Notes: generated by a model not told the origin, from the letters alone. 64,000 nt of DNA from Halorarum salinum (GCF_013402875.1 NZ_CP058579.1:2666001-2730000); one strand, 5' to 3'; positions 33,885 through 43,513 are shown, counted from the stretch's first letter. Translations and numbers: made by a program.

Positions 33885-34262
33885 GTGACGCTCACGCTCG
33901 ACGGCGCGGAGCGACGGCTCTCGCGCGAGGCGGCCCGCACGCTCCGCGACGAACTCGCCGAGGCGCTCACGCGGCGCAGGGAGTTCCTGTACACGGCGGG
34001 CGAACACCGGGAGGACGGGAGCTACGTCGTCGAACGGCGGGGAGCGGACTCCGCCGGCCACAGCAAGGTGTTCGAGCGGTTCACCGCGCTCGAACGGCTG
34101 TACAGCCGATTGCCGCGCGAGTTCACGGCCGAGGACGTCGGGCGGAGCGGGCTGACCGGCGGTCGGCGACACATACTCGTCAGGCACCTCGCCGAACACC
34201 CGGCGTTCGACTGCGAACTGGTCTCCCGACAGCCGCTCACGGCCCGCAAGAGGGGGGCCTGA
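33885..34262 (+). CDS. Conserved haloarchaeal protein (DUF7528-like), start uncertain
   Basis: The conserved-looking part is VTLTLDGAERRLSREAARTL, then RREFLYTAGEHREDGSYVVE, VFERFTALERLYSRLPREF and LVRHLAEHPAFDCELVSR. From memory this is a conserved haloarchaeal family of unknown function. In this frame there is no ATG after the promoter; the first usable start is GTG 33885 (125 residues). The frame is open further back to a GTG at 33702, but that lies upstream of the TATA box. The promoter instead points to ATG 33749, which is out of frame by one base. So the gene may be frameshifted, may have a leader peptide, or may contain a base error. Confidence 0.65.
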   Translation: MTLTLDGAERRLSREAARTLRDELAEALTRRREFLYTAGEHREDGSYVVERRGADSAGHSKVFERFTALERLYSRLPREFTAEDVGRSGLTGGRRHILVRHLAEHPAFDCELVSRQPLTARKRGA

Positions 34263-34297
34263 CGGGCTCGCGGGCGGCGGATCGGACGCAGCGGACC

Positions 34298-34738
34298 CTA
34301 CCCGCGCTCCTCGAGGAGTTTACGGATGATCTCGTTGGTCGAGAGCATCTCGCCGTCGTAGCGCGGCTCCCGGCCGGTGGCGCGGACGACGTCCGCGACG
34401 AGTCCCCGTTCGCCGAGGGCGGCGCGGATCCCCTCCTCGTCGTGGTGCTGGTCGAAGCCGAGCACGATCACGTCGGGGTCGATCTCGCGGACGGGGACGA
34501 AGTAGTCCTCAGGGTCGCCGAGGTGTGCCTCGTCGACGACCGAGAGCGCCGCGACGACGTCCCGCCGCTGGCGGTCCGGACAGACGGGCGCCGGCTTGTG
34601 CGTGACGTTCGCGCTCCGGGAGACGATGACGTGGAGTTCGTCGCCGTGCCCGGCGGCTTCCTCGAGGTAGTGGAGGTGTCCGGGGTGGAGCAGGTCGAAC
34701 GTCCCCTGGGCGAGCGCGCGGGTCGGCTCCCCGGTCAT
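34298..34738 (-). CDS. ribL: FAD synthase (RibL), archaeal nucleotidyltransferase
   Basis: A 146-residue cytidylyltransferase-fold enzyme that transfers AMP to FMN to make FAD in archaea. It has the HxGH motif ([17 protein letters not shown]) and the C-terminal STNEIIRK in place of ISSTxxR, and [16 protein letters not shown] in the middle. It overlaps the JAMM gene upstream by four bases (ATGA), so the two are translationally coupled. Length and motifs match archaeal RibL; a related CTP-dependent activity cannot be excluded. Confidence 0.88.
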   Translation of the reverse strand: MTGEPTRALAQGTFDLLHPGHLHYLEEAAGHGDELHVIVSRSANVTHKPAPVCPDRQRRDVVAALSVVDEAHLGDPEDYFVPVREIDPDVIVLGFDQHHDEEGIRAALGERGLVADVVRATGREPRYDGEMLSTNEIIRKLLEERG

Positions 34739-35220
34739 TCGTACAGCTCCGCGTCGATGTCGGACTGATCGAAGTCGAAGAACTCCTCGTCCGAGGGCAA
34801 CGCGACGTCGAGCACGTCGAGTTCGCGTGGCTCCCCCTCGGAGTCGAACGCCCGCCAGCAGTCGCGGTCGTACGGCGCGCCCATGATGACGTGGACGTCG
34901 CCGGAGTGGAACGTCGAGAGGTCCTGGTTCGATGGCCGCAACACGCCGTTCGGGTGCGAGTGGATGGAGCCGACGGCGTTCGAACCGTTCGGGACGAGGT
35001 TCTCGCGGACCGTCGCGCTCTCCGGCGAGGAGGTCGTGCCGGGGATGACGAGCACGTCCGTGATGACCGTTCCCTCCCGCGCGAGGTTCAGTTCGGCGGC
35101 GTCGGTTCCCCGGAGGAACCCCATGTACTCGTTCGGATGGGTCTCGCCGGCCGCCTCCAGCGCGAACTCGAGCGTCTCGGCGGCGATGCCGAGCACCTCG
35201 CCCGACCGGAACAGTCGCAT
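34735..35220 (-). CDS. JAMM/Mov34 (MPN+) metalloprotease, desampylase-like
   Basis: A 161-residue single-domain JAMM protease. The zinc site is complete: Glu31 (HPNEYMGFL), His87-Ser-His89 and Asp100 ([17 protein letters not shown]). In haloarchaea such enzymes remove SAMP ubiquitin-like proteins from conjugates or precursors. This looks like the second haloarchaeal type (JAMM2-like) rather than the characterised JAMM1, which is inference. It is the first gene of a two-gene unit with ribL. Confidence 0.88.
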   Translation of the reverse strand: MRLFRSGEVLGIAAETLEFALEAAGETHPNEYMGFLRGTDAAELNLAREGTVITDVLVIPGTTSSPESATVRENLVPNGSNAVGSIHSHPNGVLRPSNQDLSTFHSGDVHVIMGAPYDRDCWRAFDSEGEPRELDVLDVALPSDEEFFDFDQSDIDAELYE

Positions 35221-35343
35221 GTCGAAGCGTCGGAGCGGTCGCCTTCTAAGGGTGTCGATGGGGGTGGGGACGTCGCGGGCGGTCGGATCCGTCCCCGGAC
35301 TCCATATTACAAGCCTTATACACGGCCTCGCCGTACGCCCCCC

Positions 35344-37251
35344 ATGAACGATTCACCCGCCGGGGGTTCCGGCGATGACCGGGACGATTCGAGTCCCGTC
35401 GTCCACGACCTCTCGTCCGGCTGTACGCTCTCGGACGTCGAGGTCGGCGAACGCTACCACGCGACCGTGAACGGGGTCGTCGACTACGGCGTCTTCGTCG
35501 ACGTCTCCGAGGCGCTCTCGGGGCTGGTCCACGAGTCGAACATGAACGGCGAATCCTTCTCGGTCGGCGACGAACTGATCGTCGTCCTCGAGGAGGTGAA
35601 GGAGAACGGCGACGTCTCCTTCGCGCTGGCCGACCCCGACGACTACGAGACGGTGGCCGTCGACCACGAGCCCGAGATCACCGCGGTCGCCGCCCTGCAG
35701 GTGGGTCGCGACGTGACCGTCGAGGGCGAGGTCGTCCAGATCAAACAGACCGGCGGCCCGACGATCTTCCACGTCGGCGACCGGACCGGCATCGTCGCCG
35801 CCGCCGCGTTCGAGGAGGCCGGCGTCCGCGCGCACCCCGGGATCGGGATCGGCGACCTCGTCCGCGTCTCGGGCGGCGTCGAGGAGCACGAGGGGTCGCT
35901 CCAGCTCGAGGCCGAGCGTCTCGCACCCCTCGAGGGCGAGGCGGCCGACGCGGCCCGCGAGCGGCTGGACGAGGCGTTCGCGGAGCGGGCCGAGCCGGCG
36001 TCGGTCGAACCGCTCGTCGAGTGGGACGCCTTCGAGAAGCTCCGCGGCGACCTCGAGGAGGTCGCGCGACTCCTCCGGCGGACCGTCCTCGAGGGGCGGC
36101 CGATCCGGATCCGCCACCACGCCGACGGCGACGGGATGTGTGCCGCGATCCCCGTCCAGGTCGCGCTCGAGAACTTCATCCGCTCGGTGCACGCGGACTC
36201 GGACGCGGCGCTCCACCACCTGAAGCGCCTGCCGAGCAAGGCGCCGTTCTACGAGATGGAGGACGTCACGCGCGACCTGAACTTCGCGCTCGAGGGTCGC
36301 TCGCGCCACGGGCAGAAGCTCCCGTTCCTGCTCATGCTCGACAACGGGTCGACCGAGGAGGACGTCCCCGCCTACAAGAACCTGGCCCACTACGACATGC
36401 CCATCGCGGTCGTCGACCACCACCACCCGGACCCGGAGGCGGTCGAGGACCTGCTCGACGCCCACGTGAACCCGTACCTCCACGACGAGGACTACCGCAT
36501 CACGACCGGGATGATGTGCGTCGAACTCGCCCGGATGATCGACCCGGACGTGACGGACGACCTCCGTCACGTGCCCGCCGTCGCCGGGCTCTCGGACCGC
36601 TCCAAGGCCGAGGTCATGACGGATTACGTCGATCTCGCCGAGTCCGTCGGCTACGACCGCGAGGAGCTGGAGGACGTGGGCGAGGCGCTCGACTACGCCG
36701 CCCACTGGCTCCGCTACAGCGAGGGGAAGACCCTGGTGAACGACGTGCTGAACGTCGGCTGCGAGGACGAGCGGCGACACGAGGAGCTGGTCGCGTTCCT
36801 CGCCGACCGGGCCGCCCGCGACGTGGACCGACAGCTCGAGGCCGTCGAACCCCACGTCGAACACGAGACGCTCGACTCCGGCGCCCACCTCTACCGGGTC
36901 GACCTCGAACGGTTCGCCCACCGCTTCACCTACCCCGCGCCGGGCAAGACGACGGGTGAACTCCACGACCGGAAGGTCCGCGAACACGGCGAGCCGGTCA
37001 TCACCATCGGCTACGGCCCCGACTTCGCGGTCCTTCGCTCGGACGGCGTCCGACTCGACATCCCGCAGATGGTCACGGAACTGAACGAGGAGGTCGTCGG
37101 CGGGGGCGTCTCCGGCGGCGGTCACCTCGTCGTCGGCTCCATCAAGTTCGTGAAGGGGCGCCGCGGGGACGTCCTCGACTCGCTCGTCGGGAAGATGGGC
37201 GAGGCCGACATCGACGAGGAGCTCTCGACGACGGTCACCATCGGCGAGTAG
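35344..37251 (+). CDS. S1-domain DHH family phosphoesterase (RecJ-like nuclease)
   Basis: A 635-residue protein. Domain order: S1 RNA-binding domain (about 33-97, GERYHATVNGVVDYGVFVDV), an OB-fold (about 115-195), then the DHH domain with HHADGDGMCAA at 258-268 and VVDHHH at 357-361, and a DHHA1 domain ending GGGVSGGGHLVVG. Archaeal RecJ-like proteins of this design are single-stranded nucleic acid exonucleases or act with the replisome; the S1 domain suggests RNA or mixed substrates. The ATG at 35344 is about 25 bases after an AT-rich box (ccttatacac, about 35312-35321). Confidence 0.88.
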   Translation: MNDSPAGGSGDDRDDSSPVVHDLSSGCTLSDVEVGERYHATVNGVVDYGVFVDVSEALSGLVHESNMNGESFSVGDELIVVLEEVKENGDVSFALADPDDYETVAVDHEPEITAVAALQVGRDVTVEGEVVQIKQTGGPTIFHVGDRTGIVAAAAFEEAGVRAHPGIGIGDLVRVSGGVEEHEGSLQLEAERLAPLEGEAADAARERLDEAFAERAEPASVEPLVEWDAFEKLRGDLEEVARLLRRTVLEGRPIRIRHHADGDGMCAAIPVQVALENFIRSVHADSDAALHHLKRLPSKAPFYEMEDVTRDLNFALEGRSRHGQKLPFLLMLDNGSTEEDVPAYKNLAHYDMPIAVVDHHHPDPEAVEDLLDAHVNPYLHDEDYRITTGMMCVELARMIDPDVTDDLRHVPAVAGLSDRSKAEVMTDYVDLAESVGYDREELEDVGEALDYAAHWLRYSEGKTLVNDVLNVGCEDERRHEELVAFLADRAARDVDRQLEAVEPHVEHETLDSGAHLYRVDLERFAHRFTYPAPGKTTGELHDRKVREHGEPVITIGYGPDFAVLRSDGVRLDIPQMVTELNEEVVGGGVSGGGHLVVGSIKFVKGRRGDVLDSLVGKMGEADIDEELSTTVTIGE

Positions 37252-37281
37252 CGCCCGTTCCGGGCGCTCGCCGGCCGCCCC

Positions 37282-38889
37282 TCACGCGAACTCGATCCGC
37301 CGGCGGGCGTACAGCACCGTTCCGGCGGCCGCTCCGACGCCCGCGAGCAACAACCCCCGCGGCGGTCCGCCCGTCCCCGCCCGCCAGTCCGCTTCGAACA
37401 CCCGCCGATAGTACGCTGCGGGTTCCGGGCCGTGCAACACGACCGCCACCTCCCTGTTCTCCCGCGCGCTCGTCGGGTTCCAGTTCAGCGAGCCGACGAC
37501 GACCGCGTCGTCGGCGACGACGCCCTTCGCGTGGACCTTCCCGTAGCGGCCGGCGGGGTCGGCGAGTCGGACCTCGAGGGGAACCGCCGTCCGGTCCGCC
37601 CAGTCGTTGAGCCGCTCCGCCAGCGCGGCGTTCCCCTCGTTGACGTACCACGCCCCCGAGAGGAGCAGTCGGACCTCGACGCCGCGCTCCGCGGCCCGGC
37701 GCGTCGCCGCGAGCATCGGTCCGTCCTCGACGGTCGGCTGGACGACGTCGACCCGGTCGTCGGCGGCGTCGATCACCTCGACGACTCCCCCCTCGGCGTT
37801 CCCGGGCGCGGTCAGCACCGTCACGTTCCGAGCGTCGACCCGCTCCGGGTCGAACTCCGCCGGATACGACCCGTCCTCCGCCTCGGCGGGCGTGAAGCTC
37901 TCGCCGTCGCTGTACTCCCGCCAGGGGCGTGCGTCGCGCCAGCCGGCGTCGTGGTCGAACACGGACGCGAGCTCGTCGGCTGCCGGCCGCGAGTCGAGTC
38001 GCACGCCCCACCCGCGGCTGTCGGCGCCGCCGGTCCCGGCCGGCTTCCAGTTCTCGGTCGTCACGAGAGCCGCGTCGTCCACGACCGCGTACTTGGGGTG
38101 GTGATAGCGAAACCGCGCGTGCTCGCCGCCGAGGACGCGGACGTCGACGCCCGAGCGGACGAGCCGGTCGAACAGCTCCGCCTGTCGTGTCGTGATGCCG
38201 CCGACCGGGGCGTCGTCGACGAGCACCCGGACGCGAACGCCCCGTTCCGCGGCCGCGACCAGCGCCGACGTGGCTCGCTCGGAGCCGAACGTGTACCCCG
38301 CGAGCAGGAGCCGTCGCTCGGCGCCCCGGATCGTCTCGACGGGCAGTTCCGGCGCGTCAGGGAGGACGAACGCCGTCGCTTCCGCCGCCCCGACGGCCTT
38401 TGCCTCCCGCGGTTCGTAGCCGAGCGGTCGCCAGTTCGGGTCCGCGCTTCGGAGCCAACGCTCCCCCTCGGGGGCGGTTTCGTACTCCACCGAGTCCACC
38501 GCGGGCCCGCTCACGTTCCCCCGGACGAGCACGAGCCGTTCCCCGGCGTTCGACAGTTCGAGCCTCGACTCCCGAACCCTGCCGTCCGTCCCGTTCGGGA
38601 GCGCGTCCGGTTCGCCGGTGACGACGACGCGCCCGCCGTCGCCCCCGAACGTGACCGACGACTCCCCGTCGGAGAGCGTCCAGTTCCCCGGCGGGACGTG
38701 GACCTGGACGTACTCGCCGCGGTCGCCGGGAGTCGGGGGGTTCGGGTACACGGAGACGATACGCGGCCCCGTTGCCGGGTCGCCGTCGTGGGGGGTTTCC
38801 CCGGAGACGACGGCGGTAGCGGCGGCCCCCGGCGGCGCCGTCGCTGCGAGCAGCAGGGCGAGTAGCACCGCGAGGCTCCGGCGACGCAC
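37282..38889 (-). CDS. Exported phospholipase D-like protein, membrane-anchored
   Basis: A 535-residue protein with an N-terminal signal peptide (RRRSLAVLLALLLAATAPPG), a beta-rich lamin-tail-like domain (about 40-130), then two PLD domains. The HxK motifs are HHPKYAVVDD (His264, Lys266) and VHAKGVVADD in the last quarter, each followed by a Ser/Thr-x-Asn-Trp segment (TTENW, GSLNW). A C-terminal hydrophobic helix (GLLLAGVGAAAGTVLYARRR) anchors it outside the cell. Probable phosphodiesterase on lipids or nucleic acid. The start is a GTG at 38889. Confidence 0.88.
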   Translation of the reverse strand: MRRRSLAVLLALLLAATAPPGAAATAVVSGETPHDGDPATGPRIVSVYPNPPTPGDRGEYVQVHVPPGNWTLSDGESSVTFGGDGGRVVVTGEPDALPNGTDGRVRESRLELSNAGERLVLVRGNVSGPAVDSVEYETAPEGERWLRSADPNWRPLGYEPREAKAVGAAEATAFVLPDAPELPVETIRGAERRLLLAGYTFGSERATSALVAAAERGVRVRVLVDDAPVGGITTRQAELFDRLVRSGVDVRVLGGEHARFRYHHPKYAVVDDAALVTTENWKPAGTGGADSRGWGVRLDSRPAADELASVFDHDAGWRDARPWREYSDGESFTPAEAEDGSYPAEFDPERVDARNVTVLTAPGNAEGGVVEVIDAADDRVDVVQPTVEDGPMLAATRRAAERGVEVRLLLSGAWYVNEGNAALAERLNDWADRTAVPLEVRLADPAGRYGKVHAKGVVADDAVVVGSLNWNPTSARENREVAVVLHGPEPAAYYRRVFEADWRAGTGGPPRGLLLAGVGAAAGTVLYARRRIEFA

Positions 38890-38959
38890 GCGGGGTCTGG
38901 TCCCGTCCCCCTACAAGAAGCTTCGGAGCGCTTTTGGGCCGAGACGCCCCGGGCGGCGT

Positions 38960-39199
38960 ATGGTCACGTTCGCCGAAGGACTACGACTCGCCGGCGCGGC
39001 GCTCGGCGCCGTCGGGGGCGTGCTCGTGTTCGTCGAGTTCATGCAGCACCCCTCGTACGTGGAGTATCGCGCGGAGTTCGACAGCTACGACATCGACATC
39101 ACGCCGGACGAACTGCGCGAACACACGAGGATCGGGCGCGTCGGGGGCCTGCTCGTCGGTGCGGGGTTCACGCTCCTGTTCCTCGGGGAACTGCTGTAG
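38960..39199 (+). CDS. Small membrane protein, two transmembrane segments
   Basis: A 79-residue protein: MVTFAEGLRLAGAALGAVGG with a first hydrophobic helix, an acidic loop (YRAEFDSYDIDITPDELREH) and a second helix (VGGLLVGAGFTLLFLGELL). I do not recognise a named family. It is divergent from the PLD gene and convergent with the HEAT gene. I chose ATG 38960; the upstream extension is antisense to the PLD gene. Confidence 0.7.
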   Translation: MVTFAEGLRLAGAALGAVGGVLVFVEFMQHPSYVEYRAEFDSYDIDITPDELREHTRIGRVGGLLVGAGFTLLFLGELL

Positions 39200-39261
39200 A
39201 ACGGTCGGGCCGCCTTCGGGGTGAAGGATCGCTTTCGAAGCCAACGGACCGGATGGTCGAC

Positions 39262-40578
39262 TTACGCCGTCGTTCGTGCCGCCTCTCCCCCCTCGCTCCC
39301 CGTGGAGTCGAGGGCGTCGCGGGCCTTCTCGGCCTCGGTCTGGACGATGAACGAGCGGTCGCCGCCGTGTTCGGCGGCGGCCTCCAGTGCGGCCTCGGTG
39401 CCGATCTGGCGGAGCGCCCACAGCGCGGCGGCGCGGACGGCGTCGCTGTCGTCGTCGGCCGCGACGTCGGCGAGCGGTTCGATCGCGCGCGTGTCGCCGA
39501 GGAGACCGAGCGCACGGGCCGCGTATGGGCGCACCTCGTCGTTCTCCGCGACCAGTTTGTTCGCCAGCGGCTGGACGGCGTCCTCGTGGCCGATCTCGCC
39601 GAGCGCCTTGAACGTCACCTTCTGGAGGGCCGGATTCGAGTCGGAGTCGACGTACTCGACGAGCGTCTCGACGGCGTCCTCGGCCGCCATCTTCCCGAGC
39701 GCGCGGATCGCCGGCTGGTCGCGCTTGCCGGCGCGCTGGTGCATCGCCTCGAACGCGTCCCCGTCGTTCATGCGGGTGATCGCCTCCAGCGCGTGTCGCT
39801 CCATGAAGTCGGACTGGAGCGAGTCGAGCGCGAGCAGCACCATCTCCACGTTCCCGCGCTTCTCCCACTCCTTCAGGGCCGCCCACTCGGGCGGGAAGTC
39901 CTTGTAGTGGCCCAGCACGTCGTAGAACCCCTGCGCTCGGAGCTGCTCGTGGGTCTCCAGGTCGCCCCACTCCTCCACGTCCTCGAGGTCGCTCTCGAGC
40001 GCGTCGGTCGCCTCCAGCAGCGCCGCGATGGTCCCGGCGTCGTCGTCGGCGTCGAGGTCCGCCCCCTCCACGGTCTCTGCTGCCCCTTCGAGGTCGTCGG
40101 CGAGCGCGTCCGGTTCGGCCGCGTCGGTCGAGAGGTCGCTCCCCAGCGTCTCGTTCACGTCCGCCAGGAACGAGGACACGACGCCGGGGAGGTCGGACTC
40201 GCCCCCCTCGGTCCAGCGGGTGTCCCGGACCGTCGTCGCGGCCTCCTCCACGTCGGCGACCACGTCAGACGCGTACGGGCCGCGCTGGTCCTCGAGGTCG
40301 CTCCGCACGTCCGAGAGGCGGGACTCGAGTTCCTCCCGGGGGTCCTCCGCGTCCTCGTCGTCCTCGTCCGGTTCGGGGAGGTCGGCGGCCTCGAGGTCGG
40401 CCTCGATCCCGTCGAGGGTCGCCTCCACCCCGTCGAGGTCCGCTTCGGTATCCGCGGCGTCGAGCGATTCGGCGGCCTCCTCGAGGCGCGCGTCGAGGTC
40501 CTCGGCCGAGACGTCGGGGACCGGCGCGTCCTCGCCCGCCTCGTCCGACTGTTCCTCGGCGGGTTCGTCGTCACTCAT
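39262..40578 (-). CDS. HEAT-repeat protein
   Basis: A 438-residue very acidic soluble protein. The N-terminal 215 residues are predicted helical and coiled (many Leu/Glu heptads). The C-terminal half has HEAT-like repeats: AIRALGKMAAEDAVETLVEY, VTFKALGEIGHEDAVQPLAN, YAARALGLLGDTRAIEPLAD, AALWALRQIGTEAALEAAAE. Such repeats mediate protein-protein contacts; relatives are sometimes called phycocyanobilin-lyase-like, but no lyase role is implied. A single gene with an ATG start at 40578. Confidence 0.85.
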   Translation of the reverse strand: MSDDEPAEEQSDEAGEDAPVPDVSAEDLDARLEEAAESLDAADTEADLDGVEATLDGIEADLEAADLPEPDEDDEDAEDPREELESRLSDVRSDLEDQRGPYASDVVADVEEAATTVRDTRWTEGGESDLPGVVSSFLADVNETLGSDLSTDAAEPDALADDLEGAAETVEGADLDADDDAGTIAALLEATDALESDLEDVEEWGDLETHEQLRAQGFYDVLGHYKDFPPEWAALKEWEKRGNVEMVLLALDSLQSDFMERHALEAITRMNDGDAFEAMHQRAGKRDQPAIRALGKMAAEDAVETLVEYVDSDSNPALQKVTFKALGEIGHEDAVQPLANKLVAENDEVRPYAARALGLLGDTRAIEPLADVAADDDSDAVRAAALWALRQIGTEAALEAAAEHGGDRSFIVQTEAEKARDALDSTGSEGGEAARTTA

Positions 40579-40679
40579 ACTCGTGCGTCCGCGTGACGGC
40601 TACAAGGGCGTTTCCCTTCCGAACAGCGACGGGGGCGTCCGGGACTCCGCAGTCGGTCCGTGAGCGCGGTGCCCGACGC

Positions 40680-42398
40680 TCACGCCGATCCGAAGGTCCG
40701 TCGACTGCCCGCGAGGGGGACGCCCTCGACGACGACCCGCGCACCCCCGGCGTCGGACGACTCGAACCGCACGCCCCACCCGTGCGCCTCGGCGACGTCA
40801 CGGACGATCGCCAGTCCGAGGCCGGTCCCGCCGGTTTCGCCGGACGTCCCGTACTCGAAGGCGTCCTCGCGGATCCCCTCGGGGATTCCGGGCCCGTCGT
40901 CCTCGACGTAGAAGCCGGCCGAATCGTCGCCGGCTTCGAACCCGCCGACGCGAACGGAGACGCCCTCTCCGCCGTGTTCGACCGCGTTCCGCAGGAGGTT
41001 CTCGAGCGCCCGGAGCGTCAGGGCCCGGTCCACGAGGACGACGACGTCGACGTCGGCCTCGAACGGCGCGTCCGACTCGACGTTCGCCCACGCCTCGCGT
41101 GCGAGCGACCGGAGTTCGACGGGTACGGGGTCCGGGTCGTCCCCGGAACGCGCGAGCGCGAGCGTGTCGTCCACGATCGTCTCGATGCGATCGTGTGCGC
41201 GTTCGACCCGTGACAGTGCCTCGTCGTCGACGTCCCCGTCGGCGATGACGTCCGTCCACCCGCGTGCGACCGCGAGCGGGTTCCGGATGTCGTGGCCGAG
41301 GACCGACGCGAAGCGGTCGAGGCGCTCATTCTGTCGCTCGAGTTCCCGGGTCCGTTCGGCCAGCCGTTTCCGGCTGCGCTCCTCGTCGGTCACGTCGTGG
41401 AAGATGACGACCCGGTCGCCCCCGCCGGTCGAGAGCGGCGAGATGTGGACGTCGAAGTGGCGTCTCCTCCCGTCACGTTCGACGCCGATCCTGCCGCCCC
41501 CGTCAACGACGTCCCCGAACCGCTCGACGCTCTCCTCGGCGAACACCTCCCCGATCGGCCGTCCCACGATCGAGTCCGGTTCGATGAGCCGCCGACCGGA
41601 CGGGTTCACGTCCACCACCCGGTCGCGCTCGTTCAGGACCACGACCCCCTCGCGCATCTCCTCGACGACGCGGTTGCGCGCGACCGGAACCACGTCGAGG
41701 AAGCCGTACCTGAACAGGCCGACCCACAGGAGCACACAGGCGGCCGTGAACGACGCCGGCGTGGCGTCGACCGGAAGCGCGACGACGCCGGTCACGTACA
41801 GGACGTTCGTCGCCCACGGGAGCGCTACGGCGCCGAGCACCGCGGCCGACTGGGGTCGGCGGACGTCCTCCCCCCGGAGGCTCCAGCGGACGAAGACGCC
41901 GGCTCCGACGACGAGGAGCGCGTACGAGTACAGCGTGTGGACCCAGAACCACGGTCCCGACGACGCCGAGAGCGTCGTCATCCCCGACAGTTCCGAGAGT
42001 CCGTGGACCTCCCAGAGCATGCCGTGGTGGCCGTTTGTGAGGCTGACGAGCAGGGTCAGTGCTGGGACGACACAGAGCAGGCCCACCCGCCGTCGGGTGA
42101 CCAGGTCGGAGCGGCCGACGTACCTGAGCGCGAGGACCACCCAGGCGACGGGGACGACGCTGATGGCGAGGTACGTGAGTCGGTGGGCCAGCATCGCCCG
42201 GGGGAGGGTGGAACTGAGGTAGCCGAGGAGGTCCGCGAGCACCCACACCGAGACGGCAGTCGTGAGCACCACGTACGCGCCGCCGCCCGTCCGGTTCCGA
42301 TATCGCCACGAACCGACGGCGGTCGCGACGCTCGTCGTCGCCGCGAGGCCGAGCAGCGGGAGGTACGACCCGCTCGCGAACGGTTCGGGGAAACTCAT
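40680..42398 (-). CDS. Membrane-bound PAS-histidine kinase
   Basis: A 572-residue sensor kinase. The N-terminus has about seven hydrophobic helices (residues 10-230, like the histidine-kinase N-terminal 7TM domain), then a PAS domain (about 240-345: GVVVLNERDRVVDVNPSGRR), a short coiled linker, a HisKA domain (FASVLGHDIRNPLAVARGW with the phospho-accepting His) and an ATPase domain (NLLRNAVEHGGE, EDDGPGIPEGIR, GTGLGLAIVRDV). No response regulator is adjacent, so the partner is elsewhere. Signal unknown. Confidence 0.92.
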   Translation of the reverse strand: MSFPEPFASGSYLPLLGLAATTSVATAVGSWRYRNRTGGGAYVVLTTAVSVWVLADLLGYLSSTLPRAMLAHRLTYLAISVVPVAWVVLALRYVGRSDLVTRRRVGLLCVVPALTLLVSLTNGHHGMLWEVHGLSELSGMTTLSASSGPWFWVHTLYSYALLVVGAGVFVRWSLRGEDVRRPQSAAVLGAVALPWATNVLYVTGVVALPVDATPASFTAACVLLWVGLFRYGFLDVVPVARNRVVEEMREGVVVLNERDRVVDVNPSGRRLIEPDSIVGRPIGEVFAEESVERFGDVVDGGGRIGVERDGRRRHFDVHISPLSTGGGDRVVIFHDVTDEERSRKRLAERTRELERQNERLDRFASVLGHDIRNPLAVARGWTDVIADGDVDDEALSRVERAHDRIETIVDDTLALARSGDDPDPVPVELRSLAREAWANVESDAPFEADVDVVVLVDRALTLRALENLLRNAVEHGGEGVSVRVGGFEAGDDSAGFYVEDDGPGIPEGIREDAFEYGTSGETGGTGLGLAIVRDVAEAHGWGVRFESSDAGGARVVVEGVPLAGSRRTFGSA

Positions 42399-42570
42399 CC
42401 CGGTTCCCCTCCTACGGATCGGACGTGTCCGTTCGATCCTCCAACACGTGGTACGGTAATCGATCGAAGTTCAGGCGACCGCCACTTAACGGTGCGCCCC
42501 GGATTCGCAGTTCCGAGAACGCCCGCACGTTCCGGAACGATCCGGAAATTTGGGTGATTTAGGAATTATA

Positions 42571-42614
42571 CTTTCCGAAATGGAAAGAGGAGTTCGCGGC
42601 AGCATAGATTTAAG
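42571..42614 (+). promoter_or_regulatory. Promoter region of dpsA with an inverted repeat
   Basis: A TATA-like atttaag at 42608-42614 lies about 30 bases before ATG 42642. Upstream is an inverted repeat ctttcc (42571-42576), five bases, ggaaag (42582-42587). Further up the 6-bp palindrome tccgga occurs at 42531-42536 and 42541-42546. These are candidate regulator sites; none is proven. Confidence 0.5.
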
Positions 42615-42641
42615 GGGATTCGGACCGAAGGTGGAACCGCT

Positions 42642-43190
42642 ATGAGCACCCAGAAGAACGTCCGCGCAAGCGCCGGCTCCGTCGAGGGAAGCGAGGCGCT
42701 CCGGATGGACGCGGACAGGGCCGAACAGATCGTCGACGCGCTCAACACGGACGTCGCGGCGACGTACGTCCTCTACCACCAGCTGAAGAAGCACCACTGG
42801 AACGTCGAAGGCGCGGAGTTCCGCGACCTCCACCTGTTCCTCGACGAGGCGGCCGAACACGCCGAACTGTTCGCCGACGAGCTCGCCGAGCGGGTGCAGG
42901 CGCTCGGCGGCGTCCCCCACGCGAACATGGCGACCCTGTCGGAGGAGTCCCCCGTCGAGGCCGAGGACGAGGACGTCTACGACATCCGCACGTCGCTCTC
43001 GAACGACATGGAGATGTACGGCGACATCATCGAGACGCTCCGCGAACACGTCGAACTCGCCGAGAACCTCGGCGACCACGCCACCTCGGAACTGCTCCGC
43101 GAGAACCTAGTGCAGGTCGAGGAGGACGCCCACCACGTCGAGCACTACCTCGAGGACGACACGCTCGTCTTCCCGGACGCGATGGAGTGA
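42642..43190 (+). CDS. dpsA: DNA-protecting ferritin-like protein DpsA
   Basis: A 182-residue ferritin-like protein of the Dps family; the dodecamer stores iron and protects DNA from oxidative damage. The ferroxidase and metal-binding region is visible: LYHQLKKHHWNVEGAEFRDLHLFLDEAAEH, then FADELAERVQALGG. The second helical pair carries EVEEDAHH-like residues near the C-terminus. It has a strong leaderless-type promoter with an inverted repeat. An iron-box-like operator for a neighbouring small gene lies at 43673-43690, in line with an iron-responsive neighbourhood. Confidence 0.95.
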   Translation: MSTQKNVRASAGSVEGSEALRMDADRAEQIVDALNTDVAATYVLYHQLKKHHWNVEGAEFRDLHLFLDEAAEHAELFADELAERVQALGGVPHANMATLSEESPVEAEDEDVYDIRTSLSNDMEMYGDIIETLREHVELAENLGDHATSELLRENLVQVEEDAHHVEHYLEDDTLVFPDAME

Positions 43191-43513
43191 GATCGGGCCG
43201 GCGGGTCCCGGCCGGGGCACGCCGTCCGACAATCCGATCTCTCCCACGACCAAACTTTCCCGATTTTCCGTCCAGACCGCTCCGGACGACGCCGTCCTCG
43301 CCATAGTCCCCGAGCGGACGGGCTCTCGTTCGCGAGAGGCTCGGGGTCGACCGGTGATCGATTCGGGGCGAAGCCCCCACGGTGAACGCGTGGAGAACCG
43401 TGGGGGCCCGTCGGGTCTGTATCGTCGGTGCTAACAGGAACGACGGAACGCCCGTAGAAACGGGTGGCCGTTCGCGGCGGGGCGGGAGCGAGATTCGACG
43501 CCGCCTCGCCCGG
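43191..43513. other. Non-coding interval with two strong hairpins
   Basis: No gene seen. 43323-43338 is ctctcg-ttcg-cgagag, a UUCG-loop hairpin. 43373-43383 (gcccccacggt) pairs perfectly with 43397-43407 (accgtgggggc) across 13 bases. The second hairpin resembles the terminal hairpins left by IS200/IS605-type elements, but no transposase remnant is present; it could equally be part of a terminator region after dpsA. Confidence 0.55.
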
